Source: Gnetum montanum (Eukaryota > Streptophyta > Gnetopsida > Gnetales > Gnetaceae). From it: DNA of 64,000 nt. The notes under the pieces were generated by a model. That model saw only the letters and a list, made by a program, of their open reading frames with translations. It did no database searches and was not told the DNA's origin. Made by a program: the position numbers and the translations under genes. The first letter of the stretch is position 1. Each line of letters begins with the position of its first letter. The stretch covers positions 62,001 to 126,000 of the forward strand of contig MNCI01026399.1 in assembly GCA_015680685.1 (NCBI GenBank), in the 5' to 3' direction. Of the stretch, positions 58,747 to 64,000 are shown piece by piece.

Positions 58747-59528
58747 CATGTGATGTCAGATACCCGATATCAGGACATACCTCCTTGCCTATAAATAAGA
58801 GGCGGGCGCACTTGGTTTTGCATTAGATAGTTAGACCCTTAGCCAAACTCTTGCCTTTTCTCCCTTCTAGAGTTAGAATTATTTCTACGTGCTCATAGTA
58901 GGAGTCATCAAGTGAATGGATCTTTATTCGAGCATTGTGTACCTGAGCACACCTTGTGTATGTCAATAAAGACGAACTTTATGATAAACCTTGCAGCATC
59001 CAAAATAGATCAGTTAATGTTAATTACTGTTATTAAATGCTTTCTTAGTTAATTAATGCTCTCTCTCTCTCTCTCTCTCTCTCTCTACAACTCTCCTAAG
59101 TAAATACACTCAATACGATCACTTCAAGCATGCATGTAACACTTGGTAACACAGTAACGATTAGCGTTTGGTAATCCTAGCAGTGTTGCACTAGTCCAAG
59201 ATGTGTACAGCAAGTGAGAATGGATGCTGGTGTTAGGATTAGTTAGAACTTAGTTAATGAGTAGTCAAGATAAATTAGTCACTTAGTTATCTCTCTCCTT
59301 CCCTATTAGCGTAGGACATAAAAACATAAAAGATATAAAAATCATGTGCCTCAAGCTTACTTAACCATACAATCATGACATACAAGTAAGTTTGAGAAGA
59401 CAACGATCAACTAACCCGTCCTTGTTTTACAAGGGCGCATAAGCACTTAGTCCTTGGAATTCAACCGAATTGTGCATGAAATGCTCATATTCATATGGTT
59501 GAGCGTAGGGGTACCTCACTATTCATCA
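58747..59528 (+). repeat. Older family A LTR interrupted by element D
   Basis: Starts within catgtgatgtcagatacc and ends CACTATTCATCA at 59528. From 58747 it aligns with LTR1 from 2081 (catgatttgcatg onward, same length to the cgatatc landmark), so only about eight bases of its start are missing to the left, where element D lies. TATA box TATAAATAAG at 58790-58799, and a (CT)14 microsatellite at 59059-59086. It marks the right limit of the retroelement stack. Confidence 0.83.
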
Positions 59529-60270
59529 CCCTTAAATGTCAATTGCTTACAAATACAAGATATTTCGCAAAGGCCATTTCTACCAAAATACCTAGCCAAA
59601 TTTTTCTTAGAATTTTTTGAAAAATTTGAGATTTGTACTTCCCACAAAATCTAATTTTATCACAATTGCAATTGTAGGTGAACATGACATACTAGAGAAT
59701 TATCATATCTAGAAATGCATACGTGAAAATAAGAAAAACAAGTAGAGTTCTCCAACCAATCTCACAATCCACTATAGCATTTTCTATAAATAAGTAGTCA
59801 AAACACAACAATAGTTATGCACTTTCCATAACAAAGTGTTTGAAAACTATGGAATTGAAGACTTACAAGAAGCCAAAGTTGTGTGCTTCGTACCTTTCAA
59901 ACCGCTTCCTTAAAGTCAGCATACGAGTTGCCAAAATAATCTTCTAAATATCTAGTTTGAAATAGAAAAAGAACCATATCAATTAATTAAGTATTTTAAA
60001 TGATATAGATCCCACAATCAAGATTGTTAGTAATGGCTTATTCCAAAAATTAAACTTTTATTATTAACTTTACAATTCAAGATTTTCATCTACCAAATTC
60101 ATTCTCCATGTTAATGTAATTATGTATGCTTTTCCAACATATTTGTCATGATAAACTTAAAAAAACTTTTTACCCTATCAATTCAACTTCTCTTTAAGCA
60201 ACAATTAAAATATAAGATGCTTGGACTTTAAACCTTAGACTTCTAGTATCTAATCCTTAATGATGAATAA
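59529..60270 (+). other. AT-rich intergenic DNA
   Basis: No repeat landmark, coding domain or RNA gene recognised. Confidence 0.5.
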
Positions 60271-60271
60271 T

Positions 60272-60448
60272 GAGGTGCTAGTGTAATGGCAAAACTCTTG
60301 ATTTTGAAGCTAAAAGTTATGAGTTCAATTTTAGTGGGCGATGCTAAGTTACAAAGTTCTAATTTAACTATATGTATTAGGGGTCTTAGCCTCATAACCC
60401 TAGGTCACAAGTTCGATTCTACTAGGTAGCACTAAATTATAACCTTCT
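60272..60448 (+). repeat. Dimeric tRNA-like repeat (SINE-like)
   Basis: Two tRNA-like units follow each other. Unit 1 (60272-60360) has an A-box-like tagtgtaatgg (60279-60289) and B-box-like gagttcaattt (60321-60331). Unit 2 (60375-60448) has cctcataaccctaggtcaca followed by agttcgattc (60410-60419), reminiscent of the anticodon-arm to T-arm part of a tRNA-Met. Both end in a related tail (gcgatgctaagttacaaagttct / gtagcactaaattataaccttct). This fits an old dimeric tRNA-derived SINE. A proper cloverleaf could not be drawn for either unit. Confidence 0.45.
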
Positions 60449-62394
60449 ATAAATCTTGGGGTGTACCTATGTTTTAATTATTTCAAGTTTCAACAATACC
60501 TAAAGATGAAGGTTTCAAGTTTTGCAAACACCATTGCCACTCTTACAACTATTGCAAGTGCAAGGACTTCCATCTCAACCATGGCACATAATTAACCATA
60601 GAAAATCATCATCAAAGTATTTTGCCTATATAAACAAATTATTTTATGTTCTTGCGATAAAAGTAATATAATGACGATGATAATTCTATGTGAAATCACA
60701 ACATTGCTACACATACCTTAATGGGTTAGCCTATGTTGATGGGATAAAAGCATCATGATGATTATAATTTACATCTTTGATACACTAAAATGGTAGTTTT
60801 GAATTCAACATTTGCAAATATAATTCTACAACTTGAATTTGTCCATTATAACCCTAACAATGTGGATGTCATATTCACCTTTATAACATCTACAAAAAAA
60901 CTTTTGTTATTGATTAAAAACTTCTAAAAAAAATTAGCATCATGATGTCATGATATATAACTAGTATAAAAGCTAATGAGACAAGGTAAATATGATCTCT
61001 TCACACATTCTTTTACATTACATTTCCCTATTATAACATTTAATCTATGGTAAGAGAAGATTAAATGTAATCTCTACCATGTTTCTATTGCCTATGGGAG
61101 TTTTAAGTGCAATTTTTCTTAGTCTTATTGGTAGTTTTCTTGTGTGAGATTTGATCTTGGAACATTTGTCAAGCATTACCCGCCCTTAATATATTTTAGC
61201 CTCCTTTTCCTTTAAAAATAAAAAGTTAAAAACAAATATTATTTGCTTAATAAATCTTAATGAGGTATTACACATCTATTTAAAGCCTACTCATAGTCAT
61301 TGTCAATAAGCAAAAAAAAAGTCTAATCAAGAAAGACTCAATCCATCCATTTTAGTATGTATAAATAACAATACTTAAAGATTATGATACATTAAAATAA
61401 AAATGAAAAAAAATCATTCTTTGTGCAAGGCATTACATCATACTTCACTAAAGGACATAAGACTCAACGTATGAATATTAGTGTCAATGGATTAGAACAT
61501 GATTATTTTGTTAGGAAAAGAGAAATTTAATCCATCACCCTTCTTCAATTACATAGTCATGTATTCATACCTGTTAGTTTTGGTGTATTTTTATAATATA
61601 TATTTAAAATTTGCGCCTCAAACTTCAACTTTTCATTAAAATTGAAAAACATGGTGAGCACTAACAAACCATTATAGACCAAATACTTCAGCATTACTTG
61701 ATTGGGACTCCTGGTTTACGGACAAATTATTAAAGCGTTACAAGATAAAGCCCTTCCTTCTAATGTTATGAACAAAATATAATTTAACATGCTCTTCCAT
61801 GTAATAACTGGCCTCTTAACCAACCAACATGAATTGCAGTACAACCTCTTAACCAACCAACATGAATTGCAGTACAACCTAATTCAGGAGTATCGCATAG
61901 ACATGTGTATTAATAACGTCTTTCACTGTATCATAGATTCAAACCTGTGATTAGGCTCGTTTCTGGAACTAGCTATACCTAAATTATAAAGTTTTGTTTC
62001 CAATTTTGGTGATTAAAGCTTTTATGATCCTTCTATGAAAAAGAAAACAAAACAAACCATTTCCAAAAAGTGGCTGGCCAGATTATGTGCATTTTCTGTC
62101 GCTGAATATTGCTTTCCAAACGCTTTTTAATTTCTTCACAATGAGGCATTTTGGGACTCCAAGAAATCTTAGAATCTGTCCATTATTTCTTGAAGGCACT
62201 TCATACATTATTTTTCTTTGCTGCACAAGCAGGGTAATTCAGCCACCAATTTCCCTTAACAAAAGGATGCAGGTACCCAAGATTGCCATAAAGAATTGCA
62301 CGTGGATGCTTTCATCATATTTTTTAGAAAATCAACAGAAATAAATTGACTTATTTTTGTCTTATTTGCAATTACAAATGAAAGGACATCTGAT
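60449..62394 (+). other. AT-rich intergenic DNA with a 33-bp tandem duplication
   Basis: No gene recognised. At 61812-61877 a 33-bp unit beginning cctcttaaccaaccaacatg is exactly duplicated. The right end is the 3' flank of the beta-galactosidase gene. Confidence 0.5.
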
Positions 62395-63248
62395 TTATCT
62401 ACAGGTAGCTTGCACTACGAAGCTCTTTGCAATACCATTGCATGGATCTCCGAATACTGTCGATGACACTGTAAGGGAACATCCTCTGCGTCCTAAGCAA
62501 GCCTGCAAGAGAAGTAACTAACAAATACACTAAATCAATGGATTCAAGCTTATTTTCATTTGCAAATCCCCCATGATAATTTTTTACCTTTCTCACGGTC
62601 TCCTCTGAAATTGTTGAATGGCATGTTCCTTTAATGTATCTTCCACATTGACCTTCTGGATTCCCAAAGCTTGCAAAATCTATGGATGAAATTGATTTCC
62701 CTTCGCTGCAGTTCAGTTTAACCGTTTGTTCACTGTTTTCGTTGTAATTGAGCTGTACTTCAGAGTGATTCGATACGGTATAGTGTTCAGTAGCATATGA
62801 ACATATGGTATTACCACAGCCCCCAGAAACAAGAGAGATTTTCGTTGGATCACCCCCAATTTCTTCACTAATCACAAGCAAATTGTCACCAGGTCGCAGC
62901 CAAGATCTAGGAACATGATACCTAATAAAAAAGCTCATACAATAATCAATTTACAGAAAACAAACAAAACCTCTTCCTACAACGATAATTTATTATATTA
63001 TACAATATTTAAAAAGTAAAATAAAATTACAATTCTTACAAAGTTTGAGATGGCTGCCCACAATTAGTTGCACATTTTTTGAGGTAATATAAGCCTCTAT
63101 AATTGCACCGTCTGCACTCATCTGAAGGAACTATAGCTGAAACCCAATAGCGTCCAATATTGTTCCCATTGACCCATGCTTGTCCTTTCCCCATACTACT
63201 GAGATTTAAAGCAAATGGTCCATTGCAATTGGCAACGCTTATCGTGCT
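62395..63248 (-). CDS. Plant beta-galactosidase (GH35) with C-terminal lectin domain, terminal exons
   Basis: The enzyme removes terminal beta-D-galactose from cell-wall polysaccharides; plant members are usually secreted or apoplastic. Three exons on the minus strand can be joined in frame: 63248-63040 (209 nt), 62922-62589 (334 nt) and 62502-62395 (108 nt, stop TAA). The introns are 117 and 86 bp with GT...AG ends. Readable motifs in order are [25 protein letters not shown], a [20 protein letters not shown] cysteine cluster, [40 protein letters not shown], then [16 protein letters not shown]. The first are the distal beta-sandwich part; the last two belong to the SUEL-type galactose-binding lectin domain of plant BGALs. 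The cysteines of both parts are present, with no stop or frameshift, so it is likely functional. The acceptor at 63249-63250 could lie two bases downstream. The catalytic part lies right of the window or in 63249-64000, where no further exon could be identified. Confidence 0.95.
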
Positions 63249-64000
63249 CTAGAAATAAGAAACGTTATGATATTAAGATTAATAATCATGTAATAAAAGG
63301 AACTGAAGTAGGATAGATGAAATAGAGTGGAAATAAGCAGTGGAGATAAGCTAATCGTGTGCTTTGAGATAGAATTCTTAAAAGATTGAATGAAAAATTC
63401 CATAAACCAGCTATCAGACCTGTAGCTCTACATTGCATATCGCGTTGATTAATCAAAAAACATATGAGAATGCTAAGATGAATGTTAAGTGTTGCTACAG
63501 AACTGAATTAAACATGAAATGATAAAAGATCTCTCAAATGGTTTAGTTGTGTACATAAAAGACCAGATAATGCACCTGTCAGAAAAGGTTGCTAACCAAA
63601 ATAGACCAATATTTGCTATAATAAAAAGAGATAAACGAGAACTACGAACTAACAATGATGAAAGAGCCAAATGGTGGAAAATATGCATTGTTAGTCAAAT
63701 GGCATAAGGATAGAATAATGATGGTGATCATTAAGTGGAAAACACTGTTAATTTCTTTTCACTTGCTATCCTGTTACACTATTAAACTTGTTTTACATAA
63801 ATAGAAATTTCTTCAAACTAAAAGTTTCATAAATGATGTAAAAACAAAGTCCACCTAAGCTAACTTTCTGCACGGGTAGTCTGTCAGACATGACTTTGAT
63901 GATATTGAATATGGTAGAATAAAATGAAAAGATGGAGCAGAAAAGCAAATGATGATTTCATTTTAAATCGGTCACTGTCTGCCACGAAAAGAAAATTGTC
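63249..64000 (-). other. Presumed beta-galactosidase intron sequence
   Basis: AT-rich, no match to the catalytic GH35 domain recognised. Probably an intron longer than 750 bp, or part of one, since the preceding exons should lie to the right on the minus strand. Confidence 0.5.

Noticed and set aside
62087-62344. Plus-strand open frame next to the beta-galactosidase
   Set aside because: AT-rich, no domain, lies in the 3' flank of the gene on the other strand.
63840-64000. Next upstream exon of the beta-galactosidase
   Set aside because: A weak open stretch on the minus strand at the window edge has no match to conserved GH35 motifs, so it was not called.

Overview
The window looks like a plant nuclear chromosome segment from a large, repeat-rich genome. 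The evidence is dense Ty3/Gypsy LTR retrotransposons of Athila and Tat type, a plant pentatricopeptide-repeat pseudogene fragment, and the 3' end of a plant family-35 beta-galactosidase gene with short introns. A gymnosperm would fit the repeat load, but the species cannot be fixed from the sequence. The only host gene that looks alive is the beta-galactosidase at the right edge, on the minus strand (terminal exons 62395-63248). Nearly everything from 1 to 59528 is retrotransposon, much of it nested and broken by stop codons.

Left half (1-32098), plus strand. Family A elements (Athila/Tat-like pol, LTRs of about 0.9 kb running TGATGAG...CTCATCA) are stacked. The 3' end of copy A0 (1-2072) ends in LTR1 (2073-2977) and abuts the gag remnant of copy A1. 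A1 runs through protease, reverse transcriptase, RNase H and integrase to 7271. There it is split by an 11.1-kb Athila-type element, B (7272-18393, 5-bp target duplication ctatg). A1 resumes at 18394 and is split again by a 2-kb solo LTR of family C (20031-22033, target duplication aatgg). It then carries a long decayed 3' open reading frame with a coiled-coil-like part (22564-25370) and ends in LTR2 (25591-26345). An internally deleted copy, A2, follows and ends in LTR3 (28337-29235), which abuts the integrase tail and 3' region of a further copy, Z (29236-32098).

Middle (32099-50668). Three family C (Tat-type) pieces lie here. C1 is a plus-strand 5' LTR, primer-binding site and gag start (32099-34740). 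C2a is minus strand: a 3' LTR full of tandem repeats (34741-37171) and a pol with two RNase H domains (38590-42250). C2b is minus strand: gag remnant, primer-binding site and 5' LTR (46868-50668). Between C2a and C2b is a CAGCGTGAG-rich minisatellite region (42490-44460), a PPR pseudogene fragment (44630-45115), unremarkable AT-rich DNA and a scrap of family A LTR.

Right part (50669-64000). D is a minus-strand family A element (50669-58746) with the best-preserved gag-pol here. It contains an assembly defect marked by two N bases (54068 and 54117). Its 5' LTR is inserted near the start of an older plus-strand LTR (58747-59528). Beyond that is 2.9 kb of AT-rich spacer with a dimeric tRNA-like (SINE-like) repeat, then the beta-galactosidase gene. 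The retroelement parts do not form a working unit. The layout records successive insertions, LTR recombination and deletion.
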